Shown here in pieces: positions 26,455 to 39,579 of a DNA stretch of 64,000 nt. Position numbers and translations under genes: made by a program. The DNA is taken from the NCBI GenBank assembly GCA_022885665.1, contig JAGQDJ010000146.1, forward strand, positions 1 to 64,000, in the 5' to 3' direction. Below the pieces are notes generated by a model. That model made no database searches. It worked only from the letters and a program-made list of their open reading frames with translations, and was not told where the DNA came from. The first letter of the stretch is position 1, and each line of letters opens with the position of its first letter. Source of the stretch: Triops longicaudatus (Eukaryota > Arthropoda > Branchiopoda > Notostraca > Triopsidae).

Positions 26455-27844
26455 GCAGATTTCGTTCTACCTTGTTTAATACGGGGTACAGGCCTTAGCT
26501 TAATTGAGCAGATGCTGCAGATCACCAGTTTAACTGCGCAAGGCGCTAAGCAACTCGCAGTGGACATAAAGAATATCTGAAAGCTATTGTATTATTTCAT
26601 AACATTCTCATTTTGTCTTGTGGAATTCCTAATTCCAATTACTTATTAATTTCCATGGACTTTAATTTCCAAATATATTATAATATATATTGTCGTTTTT
26701 ATTAACTTTTTATTATTATATCGTTTTAAGTTTTTTTCTTTTGGTAAAAGTAGAATTTAGGATGACTGCTCCTGTGTTATTTACGGTTCCTAATAATAGC
26801 TCGTTTCAGGCAATTTTGGTAACATTTTGGAAGATCTGGGATTGGCCTTGTTGAAGACTTTAATACAGTTAAGAAAGCTTTGGCATAATTCGGCGACGGT
26901 GGCGGAGTTTCGAGTAGCCAGCGTAAGAAAACCTGCTCAGAATGTGTCAGCAGTACGAGCGATGCTAAACCTGCCAACTTTGGATTGAAGGGTTGATTTG
27001 GTCCTTGGGAATCAGTCTAGATGTCACTGGGGGGATTTTCGTTTGTACAAAGAAGTCGCACGATTATATTTGAATATTAAAAGCACTTGGTGAGTTGAAG
27101 AGGTGTTAAAGGTATGGACGAATTTGTACAATGTTCGTAATTTTTTTTTGCGTAAAATACATTTTTATCACACAAAAAGACAGCATTTATTATTCTTACC
27201 TACGTGGAAAACGAAACTCCTCCTACCAGGAATGATGAGCTCTGTCCGCGTAAAAACAATGATTTTCTTTAATATTTTAAAGCCGTGGACGTCCCCGAAT
27301 ATCCTGGCTTACTATTGGTCTTGGAATTTTGTCGTCCTATTTTTTAAATCACCAATGTGCGAACAAAGTGGTAATAAGGAAACTTTAAATATTGCGTTAT
27401 CTGTACGGCAACGTTTCAGGCTTGAATGCATGAGTACCAGAAAGACGTTCACTGGGAAAAAGAATCAGTATACAAAGACTTCGTATTAAAACGCAGTAAC
27501 AAAACTATGCACACCTCATCGAGTTCGGTATATGGGTGACCATGCCAACCTAAACGGTATTCAAGTATGGGCAAAGATGTCCATTACCGTCTCGTACTCC
27601 AATTAACCGAATGTTCGAAATAGGTAAATTAAGTCACGGGAATTATTCTCCTCCTCACGACTATTCTGAATCTGAAAGAATTGTTGCGCTAGCCCTTCAA
27701 ATAAGCGAGAAAACTGAGCTTGAATACGAAATCATGCCCTGAGGGCGTCTCAGGAGCTAAAAAGTTTGAAATCCCATAAGGAATAACATGGGAAAAAGTG
27801 CGATGGACGATGCCAGCATCACGGTTTTCGAGGCCTCGTTCACC
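26455..27844. other. Intergenic, no recognised feature
   Basis: The longest ORF is 128 codons (27103-27489, +) and the next is 66 codons (26777-26977, -). Neither resembles a family I know, and neither is framed by convincing splice or promoter signals. Confidence 0.5.
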
Positions 27845-28050
27845 CTTTCCTATCCCTTTTCCTGCTTCCTATGCTGTTTCCAATGGTACTCTTGGTAATT
27901 CCATTTGATTGGGATATACCAGGTACCATAGGAAGCAGGACAGGGAAGTTTGTACTTTTTTCCCCAGAAAAAACAAACTTTAGATACGGGGACTTGAACC
28001 CACAATCTCACGATCGTCAGTCCAAGACCTAGACCGCTTGGCCAAAATTC
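27845..28050 (-). mobile_element. Probable tRNA-derived SINE or tRNA pseudogene
   Basis: On the minus strand a box A match, TGGCCAAGCGG (28034-28044), is followed 33 bp later by a perfect box B, GGTTCAAGTCC (27990-28000). This resembles a class-II (Leu/Ser type) tRNA head. No matching acceptor stem can be drawn, so a working tRNA is unlikely. Downstream the sequence contains a perfect 14-bp inverted repeat, TCCTGCTTCCTATG and its complement, around 27860-27940. Outer boundaries are uncertain; no target-site duplication was found. Confidence 0.5.
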
Positions 28051-28766
28051 AAGTAACATTGTAAGCATTGTTGAGTACTTATAAGAAATACGAAAAATAT
28101 GGGCAGTATGTGACCTATGCAACTTGTCACAGATGATATCTAGTACAGTTCTTTGATCATTTCTACACTTCTTTCTGACAGGAAGTTTGTTCAAAATGAA
28201 ATACTATAGCCAACACTTAAGGTTCAGGTAAATTACAATATGTTACAAAGAATCGGACAAGCCATTTTGGAACTATGATCTGCAAGTTCCCCATATTCGC
28301 CAGGAGCGTTCTAGCTTTTTCTTTCTTTCTTTTGAAAGCAAGCAAGTAGGCAAGCAAGAAAGAAAGAAAGGAAAAAATAGTGAGACATTCCTTTTCAACA
28401 GCGAAATTTTTAGTGGGTTTGTAATACTGTACAATAATGTACAAAAAAATTTAAGTGACAAATAAAATACAATAAATTCCTTTACGTTATAGAAAGAAGT
28501 GCGTTTCTCGTCTCTAACCGCTATCCGAATTATTATAAAGCGTTCTGAAATTTTCAGGCTGCTAATTATTGGCTGCTTCGCCTTGCTGGTGGTCGAGCTC
28601 GAATTTGGACCCCTTCAGACATCCTTGAACACGAATATGGATCCTCTTCGCTACACCCTTGTAGGTAACAACACAGAAGCGGAGAGACTCTGTTTCCCCG
28701 ATTCAAAAATTTTTTTCAATACGTGACGCAAGAATAATTTTTCTCTTACGTTACGACTTGGACTCT

Positions 28767-28772
28767 TTTATT
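28767..28772 (-). terminator. Polyadenylation signal of the ankyrin-repeat gene
   Basis: AATAAA on the minus strand, about 103 nt after the stop codon of the ankyrin-repeat gene. Confidence 0.6.
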
Positions 28773-28874
28773 TCCATGAAGCATAAGTATAATAATACAA
28801 GTGGGACACTTAGCTTCAATCCAACAAAAACAAATATAATCTTTTTCCCTCAACATCTAAATTACAACAAATTT

Positions 28875-31800
28875 TTACAAGCTCTGCGCATGCTGATGTC
28901 TTAGATCCTCCACATTCCCCGTCGTATTACCCCTACTCTCTACTTTACCGACATTTGGCGTACTCGGTTTGACTGTGAAGGTCAGTTGGTATTTCTTGCT
29001 CTTTTCCAAACTATCTAAAGGCAGCGTAATCAGTTGACGATCCACTCCCGTTTTTAATTCCACTGTCACCGGTTCTGCGCTACCACTTAAGTAGGTCGAA
29101 TTGGACGAAATCAAATTGTTCTCCTTAATTCGTGGCAGCGTCGTCTTTGCTGGCGGTTTCGGAGCGGCGTGGTGATTCCGATACGGTACTACAAAAACAA
29201 GAAGAATATATACCAATAATCACCGTAGCGGAACACTTACTGTACGCAGCACACGGAACGCCAGTATAGGCGTGATGGGCGTGATTACAGTGCATAGTAG
29301 CTTGAGTGCAGTTAGCTGGCGCTGTAATCGTGCTTTTGCGACGCGGCGAAGCACCATTTTCCCCATTAGCAGCTTCGACTTCTGGCAACAAACGTTGTGC
29401 TTGCACTCCTTGCAAAGTTCGCAATTGGTCTAAAGTAACATCCAGTAAACATTTAATTATAATAAAGATAATAAACAAAAGGTCTTAGTCTCCTTACCGT
29501 ACAAGTACTTTTCTAGTGACTTAAACGAATAAGGCCCATCGTACGGTCGCAGTCCCACTTCCTGTCCCTCTTTTTTAAAAGACTCGATCAGCCGTTTTGC
29601 AAAAACTTGTTCATTCATCGCTGGCCCGCTCCTAATCTGCATTTGTTTCAATTCCAAGAGTTGTTGAAAAATCTTTTTCTCCAACTGGTACTTCCGTTGA
29701 GCTAATTGGGATGCTCTAGTATTAGAAACGTGATTCTTCCTTAATTTCGAATTTATTTTTCCCCCCACAGATGTCTGCTGCTCGGAAATTTCTTCTAATT
29801 TCGGACTCGAGAGGGACGATTTGCTCCTCAGTCGCTCCGATTTTGTCCTCCGAAACTGACTTACCCCACCCACTGAGGACGTTTCTGGATTGCTTAAGCT
29901 AGATAAACTGCCTCGCCCTTTTTCCCGGAAACTCTGCGACTTTTTTAAAGTGGTTCGCGCTGCTCCCATCATGGCTTCTTCTTCGGGATTTAAAGGAACG
30001 TTTTCCAGCGGAATACTAGCTTGGATTCCATTCACAACTCGTGCTGCTTGCGACTGGCTTATCTGACGTTGGTCGTCCTCTTCCGAAAAATCTTCTCGCT
30101 CGGACATTAAAGTCCCCAAAATGTCGCTATAGCCGGAATCCTTTAATGCTGAACTTTCAGTGCCTACGTGCGAAAGAACTGAGGCACGCGCTGGGTTGTT
30201 TTCGTCCTCTGTTATTTCTTCTTTCTGCAGTTCTCTTTCGTACGTCGCAGAAATGGTTGACGGTGCCTTGGAATCCTCCACATCCGTCAATGCGGCGAAT
30301 CTTCCGTTCGATTCTAAGACCACTGTCGCGGTATCATCGCCTTCTTGGCCCAATTCGGATTCTTCCGTATTTTCTTCACTATCTCGGTCGTCTAACGTGT
30401 CGCTTCTCCGTGGGCGGGAACGTAGCTTTTGATCGTTAAGGACTTTACTAGCATCGCTAAAAGATCTACGTGGCGCTCTGCGGCGACTGCGACGTTTCCG
30501 CGCGCTTTCTCCTACTTCTACTCCTGCTACTGTATTCCGCGTCTTAAAAGAAAGGAAAAACTGTTAGAGCGTAGAAACTTTGAAGCAGTGTAGCTTACTT
30601 CCAACGTCCCTTCTTCGCTCAATTCTTCGAGTTGCGTCTGGGTGGCACTGTCTTCTAAAATCGGCATCTGTAACTGACTTTTGCTGTAAGACGCATCCAA
30701 AGAAGGTGGCAAACTGCTCATTTCGCTACCAAGGTAGTCCCGCCGTGAGAGCATCAATCCTCTCTGGCTTTCGTTCAATGCTCTATGATAGAAACCGGAA
30801 TGAACACGGTAATGAATTAGCTTGCAACTATTAATTTGTTTGTCCTACCATTGTGCTATTCTTATCTCATCTTTTTATTCTTTTATTACTAATGCTGTAA
30901 ATTATTTGCCAGCTAGAAATGATATTATTACAAGAAATGGAAAAATACTTACTGGCTTAAAGCCCGGGATAACGCTTTGCTGTCGGTAATTCTAGCGGCT
31001 GGTAAGCCGCCATGGAGTTGGAGAAATTTGGCACAGCCTCTGTTCCCTTTCTGCAAGGCTGCATCTAACGGGGTCAGGAGCTGACCTTTCGCCCCTCGCA
31101 TGATAGGATTGACATCCGCTTCGTAATCTATGAGAATCTTGCACATTTCCACGTTGTTATTCAACGCAGCAACATGCAAAGGAGACCGGCCTTCACTGCT
31201 TGTCATATTCGCCGCCCCCATCCGCAACCGTAGGAGCCAACGGACCAGTTCTTTTCTTCCGGACGCTACCGCATCGTGCAAAGGTACTTCGCCGCGTGTG
31301 TTGCGCAACCACAGATTTGCTTCATGCTTTAATAAAAGTTTGAGAGTTTCCAATTGGCCTTTCGCTGCACCACAATGCGCCGCCCTGAAAATAGTACGTT
31401 TTATTGTCAGTTGCTAATATTATATTGATTTTCACGGCATTACTTTTTCTTAAACAGTATATAAAAATACGATATAAGAAAATGGCTTTACGAAAATCAC
31501 TTACGCTGACACTATACAGGACACAATGTTTGCAAAGAAAGTACGATAAATGTCAGCTAAAAAATCCATTATCACGAACGCAATAAAAAGTTCTCAAAAT
31601 TTTTGCAATCAAAAAAGCGTCCAACCCAACTGAAAACGACGAGTGCAGTAACAAGAAAGGTTTATGACGAGTGCAAAGAACATGAATTAAAAGAACACTG
31701 AATTGAATTTAAGCGAGCTTTCACACTTACGTTCGACCCTTCTTGTCTTGCTGGTTCGGATCTGACCCATAGTTAAGCAGCAATTCCGCGCAATCCGCAT

Positions 31801-34462
31801 GTCCGAGTGTAACTGCATAAAATAAGGCCGTACATCCGTTCGTGTCAACGATGTCCACATCCGCTCCACATAACGCTACCAATGTTTCCAAACATTCACT
31901 ATGTCCTCGACTGGCCGCGCAGTGTAATGCTGCGGGAATAGAAAAGAAAATATTTATTAATGGAAAATCATCAAACATTTTACCGCTTATAGTAATCTTC
32001 ATTATCTTCATACTTTTCCCGTATTTTTCTGTTTACTGTGCAATTCAAATTGGTTGCTTTACCTGTGAGTCCATCTTTATCCGTGGCGGCTACAGAAGCT
32101 CCAGCATTAACCAGGGCGAGGATTGCGTCAGAACTGCCTGAAGGATACGAGGACACAGAGTCAGGAGGCGTCTCTGCAGGGCGAACAAATATACACCTCG
32201 CAATATTCTTGGAGGGTTGGTTGATGGTGAGGGAAAGCAAAGATTAAGACAGGAGAGGAAGGGGAACAAAATTCGAAGCGAATTTCACAAAGCTTAGACT
32301 GTTTTTACAAAACGTTGACGGGACAGAGGAAAGGCAGAAAGAAGAACGGAAAAATAAAACTTTTCTATCTTCACCTGCACTGGCAGCCCATAATAAAGGT
32401 TCACGACCATCACGGTCTCGGACATCAACAGGGACGTTGTGCTGCAATAATTGCTTTAATGCGGCCAATCCTACGCGCGAATCCCGAACATCTCTTACAG
32501 CACCTATTACCGGATTCCGCTGTCCACACATTTGAGCTGCGTAATGTAACGGATACGCCCCATGTACGTCGGCAGTACTCGCATCTGCTCCGGCTTCCAA
32601 TACAAGTTGCAAAGCTTCCAGTTCCCCACAAACTACGCAGGAAATTTGCAAGCATAATTTAATCTTTTTACTTATAATATTGTGTGCTCTATGTTTTCCC
32701 TATATCTCGTATATGCGCTTTTATTGTTTAGACGAAATTTTAAAAGTCTGAAACAAAAAATTAAACCGTTTTAGACTGTTTTTTCTTAGGATAGTTAAAG
32801 AGAAGGCGTTATTAACTTTTAATTTAAAAAATCTAGAATAAGGGAAAACGAAGGTCATTTATGCTACAATCCTGTACAACAGAACAACTATCACAGTCCA
32901 TTCCCACGATGTTCTACCATAATACACATCAGCTTCTCTTTGATTGACTCCAAAAACTTGGTCACAGCTATTTTTCTTATTTCTTGTTATAAAGAGTTTA
33001 TGCATTCTTATTACTACTCTTCTATAAGGGATGTAAAAACTCGTTATATTGAGAAGGCGTGTTTACTGAGTGTAACATGCTGTTTAAAGCAGTACATTTT
33101 TGACATTCACAACTGAGCTGAAGGTCTACTGGCCGCGGTATTATAAACAAAAATGAAAATGTCGCTTAAACAGAGAAAACGTAATAAGAAACCTCGCATG
33201 AGAGAGGAATCCCCGACTACTAAATTGGGCAGTTCCCTTATAGGCGATGGGCTCTCAATGAATATTGCGTAGCTGAATCAGACTTGATACCAACAGGACG
33301 AAACAAACTGAATGAACACATGCCCTCGGTGTTCCTTATACAGAAGGGGGATAAGATAAACGAAATTTACCCGTAGCCCAGTGCACAACTGAATGGTGTT
33401 CATTGTCCAGACAATTAATATCGGCTCCTTTGCCAAGTAAGTGACGTATCACAGCTCTGTTGCCTGGAAAGATAATGAAAACAAACATTTAATAAACTTC
33501 ACCAAATTTAATGTACGGCCTTGAGTTCCGCATAGAAAGACCATCTTTATGTGCGGCACTCGCAATTTAACTGCTATTTAAAGCTACCGTATCTATAGTT
33601 GCTATTTATAAACGCTTCAGAACTAAAGTTAAAAGATACACAAAATGATTCAAAGGATGAAGTCATCAATTTAATTTTCCGACTTTTATCGTAAAATTTC
33701 GTACACGTGCAAGGTTCTCACAAGTCCTAGAATTTTTATGTACTTCGTACTTAAGGACTTCGTAATTTAATGCAATTTTTGTGTCCTTCGTCATTTACTC
33801 TTTAATCTGATTTATCGTGACAGAAGGCAGCTGAAAATCATGCAACATTGTTTTTCTTTGGGATCAGCTTGCTTTTGACCAATGACCTAACCATGCGAAC
33901 AGAGAATCGCATCCCGTTGGTTGACTTAGAGGCCCGCCAAATTCGGATGCAACTGTGCGAGAGCGACACAGGAACGCGATAAACCATTGCGACATTACCT
34001 GAAATGACGGCAAGATGCAACGGAGTGTAGCCTTCTTCGTCAGGAGCGTTTATCAAGGTCGCTTCCGCTTCCAATAATAGGTCGATACACCCAACCCCCT
34101 TGTTCTCGGCGCAATAATGTAAAGCGCATTTTCCTGTTTTGTCACGGTCCCTCAAGCTGCCAGCCTGTCACAGTAATCCCAACAAACAATAAAAATGCTC
34201 CTTATAGCAGTTTATTTTCGTCATTTCAGAACTCCATTTATCACTGCAACTTACCTATGTACCACCTTCCTTTTTATTTCTCGCGTTAAGAAATCAGAAA
34301 ATATACCTTTTTGTGTATCAAAACACGGACTTCCTGTTCGTTTCCTTGTTGGCACGCATACATTAATGCGGTGACACCTTCGGAATTGCTGCCTTTATAT
34401 CCACCGGTGTTAGCGTGGTCTTCTCCCATTGGTTGGAAGGCATTACTGGATTGATTCTGCAT
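28875..34462 (-). CDS. Large ankyrin-repeat scaffold protein, not identified
   Basis: Coding exons in order: 34462-34307, 34164-33999, 33463-33371, 32632-32375, 32137-32063, 31929-31731, 31384-30953, 30782-30599, 30542-29498, 29429-29241, 29188-28875; total 3111 nt (1036 aa). The start is the first ATG of the open frame. About twelve ankyrin repeats fill residues 28-440; the fifth has a long insertion. The second half is Ser/Arg/Glu-rich and low in complexity. It contains a basic Arg-rich patch near residue 535, an amphipathic coiled-coil-like helix near 800-830 (QLAQRKYQLEKKIFQQLLEL) and a short Pro-rich tail. No kinase, SOCS, death or SAM domain and no membrane helix is seen. The layout recalls ciliary or cytoskeletal adaptors such as inversin, but I see no IQ motif, so no name is given. 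It is convergent with Notch. Ankyrin domain certain; function unknown. Confidence 0.85.
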
Positions 34463-36394
34463 TTCTTGGTAGAAATATATTTCACGATACCAACAAATTG
34501 AAGTCAAGGCAATACCAAGCCTATACTTCTTAATAATTAAGCAATGTCATGGCTCCGCCCACCCCTTCAACCTTAAGTGGCAAAAGGTCATGTAACACAG
34601 AATCAATACGACCGAACTCTCTAGAATCACTTACATATAGGGTAGATAAGGTCTGAGCCAAAGCAGAACGGGAAAATTGTTTGTCCAGTAATGACTTGTT
34701 GAACACTATCAACCAATCTGTCAGCTAAAGTAATCGTTAAAGACCCCAAGGAAAGGACAGGAGCTTACAATCCAATTAGGTGTAAAGAGGGCTTTTGTTT
34801 CCGTCTGCTAACTTGTCCAACAAGAAGAACGACAGAAATTTCTCTCCTGCGCAACAGAAAAAGGATAAAAGAAGTTACTAAACTCTTAAGGGAGAAAAAG
34901 TCCGAAATAAATTACTAAATAATGAGAAAACAATAACACTTATCATTACATACATTACATTTCGAACAAAATTAATGAAGCGTAATATGCTTATTTTATA
35001 CTCGCCCACGCGGGCTCCTAGTAATGCACATACTAAAATTTTAAGAAATACGGACGGTAAGTAGTTGTGTTCTGTCGACTTTCCGACAGTTTTCCCTTCA
35101 TGTATTGTAAGATTTGTACGGTCAGCTACTGTAACGCCCAATGTTTGTTGAGGAAGCCATCATTTATGATCAACGCGATAAGCTAGCATACTTCTCTGAC
35201 CAATACACGCATATAATGGTTTTCCGCAGCTTTACACAAAAGTGACTAACGTATGGCACGACATGTATAATAATTCGATTGCGTTCATTTTTGCAGGGCT
35301 GTGCTTTCGCCACCTATTTTCCCCAGCGTTGCTTCGCACATTACTGGAGAGTGTAACCTCAGACATTTAAAATAAAATATATATACTTTGCAACGTGAAT
35401 TTACCACAAAAAGATCTCGAATATTATTGACTACCAAAATCTTTCAGATTTTACAGTTGCCGTTCGTTTAACTCTTCGTAACAATTTAAACATTCACTTT
35501 ATTCTACGGGATATCACTAAGGGCACAGCAGAGTAATACAATTAGTAACCCGCATATTAACAGTCACCATACTCCTACTATTTTTTGGTTGGTGCACGGT
35601 TCGGAAGCCAAGTTTTAATATAGTGCAGTAAAGACGATAATCACATAGAAAAGTATCCGCATGCGAAAGCTCGACCTGAGTGATGATTGTATTAAAAGAG
35701 TATTAATCCTTTAATGGCTGAATATGTAGAAATCATTCATAAGGTAAGAATTACCGAAAGACGGCAGATTTAAAAAAAATGTACACTTACTGACAAAAAC
35801 AGTAAGTTAGTTGAAACACACGAATACGCAACAGTCCGCAAATGAGGAATTCCACTGAGGTTGCGAACAATACGCAGTTAACCGCAACATATTAACCACG
35901 CCGTCTCGTTTAGTACTAAGCTTAAGTAAGCTTTCCTACCCAAATCCTTGTCGCTCTCCCCCTTTCCACGCCAATGTTCCATCGTTGGTACCGTTGCCAT
36001 GGTGTCTCAGAGACCAATACAAATGGCACGTCATACCTTCACACTTTACCTGAACATAACAAGAACCGCCCCTTAAAGTGGGAGGTAAAGAAAGGGTATT
36101 AAATAGGAGAAAAAGTAGCTGAATACGAGAAAAATACGACAAAACACTCCAAAGGAACGAAATTCTACCGCACGATAAGAGTGCTATGAAACTAATAAAA
36201 AAAAGAAACAAAAAGTACATAAATGCTCTTCATGGTGCCAAAGGGATTACAGGCTGTATTATCAACATCCGTGCCCACTGTTTACAATAGCGCAAACCAA
36301 ACGAATGCACGCACTCCCTTTCATTGTAGTTCAGTACCTTGAAACCCTGTTTCTTTTCCACAGCAAGCAGTAAAAGAAGCCTTAAAGACAAGCG
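34463..36394. other. Intergenic between CBS 3' end and the ankyrin gene 5' end
   Basis: AT-rich, with only short ORFs. It should hold the promoter of the ankyrin gene (minus strand). I found neither a clear TATA box nor a repeat. Confidence 0.5.
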
Positions 36395-36400
36395 TTTATT
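36395..36400 (-). terminator. Polyadenylation signal of CBS
   Basis: AATAAA on the minus strand, 24 nt after the CBS stop codon, implying a very short 3' UTR. Confidence 0.6.
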
Positions 36401-36423
36401 TTTGGGAAATACACGTTCTTGGT

Positions 36424-39400
36424 TCAAGCCTGTCTATCTTCATGGCTCGTAATGTAATTCAGTAAATCGATTTGGGTGAGGATTCCAATCACCACTGTTC
36501 GCTCTTGGACTTTGTCCTTGTCCGCATCTGCTGAAGAATAGAGGGCTCATTAGTGGAAAAACACACAAGTGAAAATCAACTGTAATCACCCCCAATAGGC
36601 GTGAGCCTATCCTGTCTCTTTCTAAAAAAATGATAAATAAAAAGCAACGAAAGAGAGAACACCGAAGGGATTAAGTTTAAAAACCGAAGAGACTACGCTA
36701 CTTACATAAACGCTGGGAATGGACAACTAGAGCGAAATGGTGACGATCCAGAATTCTCGAAGCCTTGCTCAATGTCGAGTCGAGCGTAATGGTTTGAAAT
36801 TGGCTGTACAGGACTTCCGAAACAGGTGTCTTAGGCTCCGCCTTCTTCGAAAGCAATCGAGTCATTAACGATCCCAAGGTTACCATTCCCTTCACAGAGC
36901 TGAAATATATGAAAAAAATGTATTGTAAAACACGACAAAATTAAATAATAAAAAAATATTAAAAAAAATAAATTAAAATAAATTAATAAATGTAGTAAAA
37001 TAGAAACGAAACAAAACAAACAAATCCTAATTCATGAGACAATAACCCAAGGTTACGAAAAGTTACCAGACTCAAAATATTAATTACCCTTGTTCATCCA
37101 GAACAGGTAGTTGATCAAAACCCTCTTTTTTCATAATATCAATGGCTTCCTGGCAAGTTATTGACGGTAAAATAGTCAATGGCGCTTGGAGACCAAGTAC
37201 CGACACGCGAAGGTCAGACCACCTGACAATAATTCCCATTCCCATAAAGAGGTCAAATTAGTTCTTTTAACTTCATATATTATTATTAGCAATACCAATG
37301 GTGTTGGCTATCATCATTAGATGCGTCAAGTAAATCGCGTTCAATCATCCACTGGTCGCTCAAAAACTTGGTCATATAATTGCGCAAACCGTCAGGCAGG
37401 ACGATAACACAACGTTGGCCTGCTTTCAAGTTTCTGGCGGCTTTTAGGCCGCATGATACCGCAGCACCACTGCTTCCGCCTTCATAAACACATTCGAATT
37501 CAATAATTTGCCAAACAACCGAAATTTGTCATTATCTTACCGCACAAAATGCCCTCTTCACGAATTAGCCGCCTAGCCATGGGTAAAGACTCTTTATCGT
37601 TCGACTTGTACCAGCCATCCACAACAGACCGATCTGCAAGACACAATGTCACCACCTTAATCGAATTCTCGACATTATCCTCAAGCAGAATGATATTAAC
37701 TGATATCAAACCAAATTCATGGGCCAATAAGACGAAAAGGGTGCAAGATATCATCAAAAATCATGTCAAGAAATCATCAGAATTCTTAAAAAGTATTTCG
37801 GGCAAGGGTGACTTACGTGCAGAAAATTAAAAAAAATATAACCTTAAAGAACGCCATGAGAACAAAAATTAATATAATATGGAAAAAATTAAGGTCGAAA
37901 ATGACTAGTGAACTCGGAAAAGGTTCGTTTTTCTATAAAAAAAAAATTTGAAGTTGACTTTAACGATGAAGTTTTCAGACGATCGACGTCATGTTTATAA
38001 CGTATTATCGTTTTCGGCAGACCAGCTCAAGATATATAGTAAGTAAAAAAATAATAGGTAAAAAATATGAGGGGGGGGGGGGGGGGNAACATGCCTTGGA
38101 TAAAAGACTAACCTAACACAGTAGGAATGAAATCGTAGCCAATGCCTTCAACTTCATAGAATCCATTTCCGCACTGATTGAGATTTTCGGGCTGTGCGAG
38201 GATGGAACCTTCAGGGTCTACTCCGATAATCTGGCAATTAGGTAGCTTTTCTTTCAATTTCCGTCCCAAGCCCGCGACAGTGCCGCCAGTACCAGCTCCG
38301 GCCACGACCATATCTACATTTCCATCGCACTGTTCCAAGATTTCCTCAGCTGTCATGTCATAATGAGCCAAGGGATTTCCTGGATTACGGTACTATGGGG
38401 TAATTAATGAAATTAAGCTTCTGAGAGAACAAAGGATGTCTTCATTTAAAATACTTGATCGAGGATGATGGAGTTGGGAATGTCACGATTTAGCCGCTGT
38501 GCTACGGAAATGTGACTTTCTGGGGAATCAAAAGTGGCTGATGTTGGAGTTCGAACGATTTCGGCACCGAGGGCTCGTAAAGTATCAACCTTTTCGTTGG
38601 ACATCTTTTCAGGAAGGACAATAATACATCTGTAGCCTTTTACCGCAGCTCCCAAAGCCAAACCGATTCCTAAAAAAAAAGTAAGCAAAAAGATAAAAAA
38701 TGCAGACAAAATCAAGCAAAAAGTAACAGTTACCTAAAAAGTAGACATATTAACTTATGGTAAACTTTTTTTCGACAACTGCATTGTAGTGCTTGATGTG
38801 AAATAATATAAAACTTCTAATTACAAGAAAAAATATTAAATAAACCAACTAGGATTTTTAAACGGAAATATATGGCATAAATAGAACGAATGTTTCATGA
38901 ATTCGGTCACAATAATTCTACGCCGAAAATGTTCTTATTCAGAAGAAATACGATTTTCAGCACATGCTTGTTATCTACTGATCAAATCGGATACACACCT
39001 GTGTTGCCGGACGTAGGTTCGATCAAAACGTCGCCAGGTTTGATTCTGCCTTCTTTTTCCGCGTCTTCGATCATCCGAAGTCCAATACGGTCTTTCACAC
39101 TTCCACCGGCGTTGAAAAATTCACACTTAACAACTAATGAAAAGCTTATTAGCTAGTAAAAGCATCAGAGTTTGAAATCTTCGACTTACGAACTTCACAT
39201 TCGATTCCCATGCTTTGCGGAATCTTGTTTAGGCGAACCAGTGGCGTGTTACCGATATTGCTCAATATATTATCCATGATCTTCGGTTTAGGTTTCCTAT
39301 TACGCAGAAGAAAGAGCCCCAATGAAACCATCAACTTGACAGAATGCGGGTATATAATTACAAAACTTGTTTCGTGTGAGGTGACGTCGCAGGGTCAGCT

Positions 39401-39507
39401 CCCAAATGCCATTTGCATTTGCTAGGCAAATCAGGTCGCACGAATTCGACATGGCCTTCTCCATTGTTGACTGCTGCACCGTTAATTTCCACTGGCGTAG
39501 GACTCAT
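36424..39507 (-). CDS. CBS: Cystathionine beta-synthase
   Basis: Pyridoxal-phosphate enzyme that condenses serine and homocysteine to cystathionine, the first step of transsulfuration. Exons in order: 39507-39362, 39296-39190, 39133-38999, 38669-38455, 38392-38113, 37633-37541, 37479-37296, 37222-37088, 36899-36706, 36530-36424; total 1596 nt (531 aa; human 551). The N-terminal segment keeps the candidate heme ligands Cys31 and His44, 13 residues apart as in the human enzyme (52 and 65). The PLP lysine is Lys98 in GGSVKDR, 67 residues after the heme Cys, the same spacing as human Cys52-Lys119. The phosphate-binding GTGGT loop is in exon 5. Two C-terminal CBS modules follow (exons 8-10), so S-adenosylmethionine regulation is expected from the family. 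Exon 10 has a tandem NAGNAG acceptor. A TATA box lies about 65 bp upstream of the ATG. Confidence 0.96.
38071..38087. repeat. Poly-G run ending in an unresolved base
   Basis: Sixteen G followed by N, inside CBS intron 5 (37634-38112). The N marks an assembly or sequencing ambiguity at a homopolymer, and the true length is unknown. It does not touch coding sequence. Confidence 0.9.
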
Positions 39508-39572
39508 TCTTGCTTCCTTCAAGAAAAAACAACTGCTAAAGGATTGTTGACTTGAGCCCAGACGAGCCCTTC

Positions 39573-39578
39573 TTTATA
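39573..39578 (-). promoter_or_regulatory. TATA box of CBS
   Basis: TATAAA on the minus strand, within TTATAAAGAAG, 66-71 bp upstream of the CBS start codon. It would place the transcription start about 35-40 bp before the ATG. Confidence 0.55.
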
Positions 39579-39579
39579 A

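Noticed and set aside
27103..27489. 128-aa plus-strand ORF between Notch and the ankyrin gene
   Set aside because: No motif, ordinary AT-rich composition, no supporting signals.
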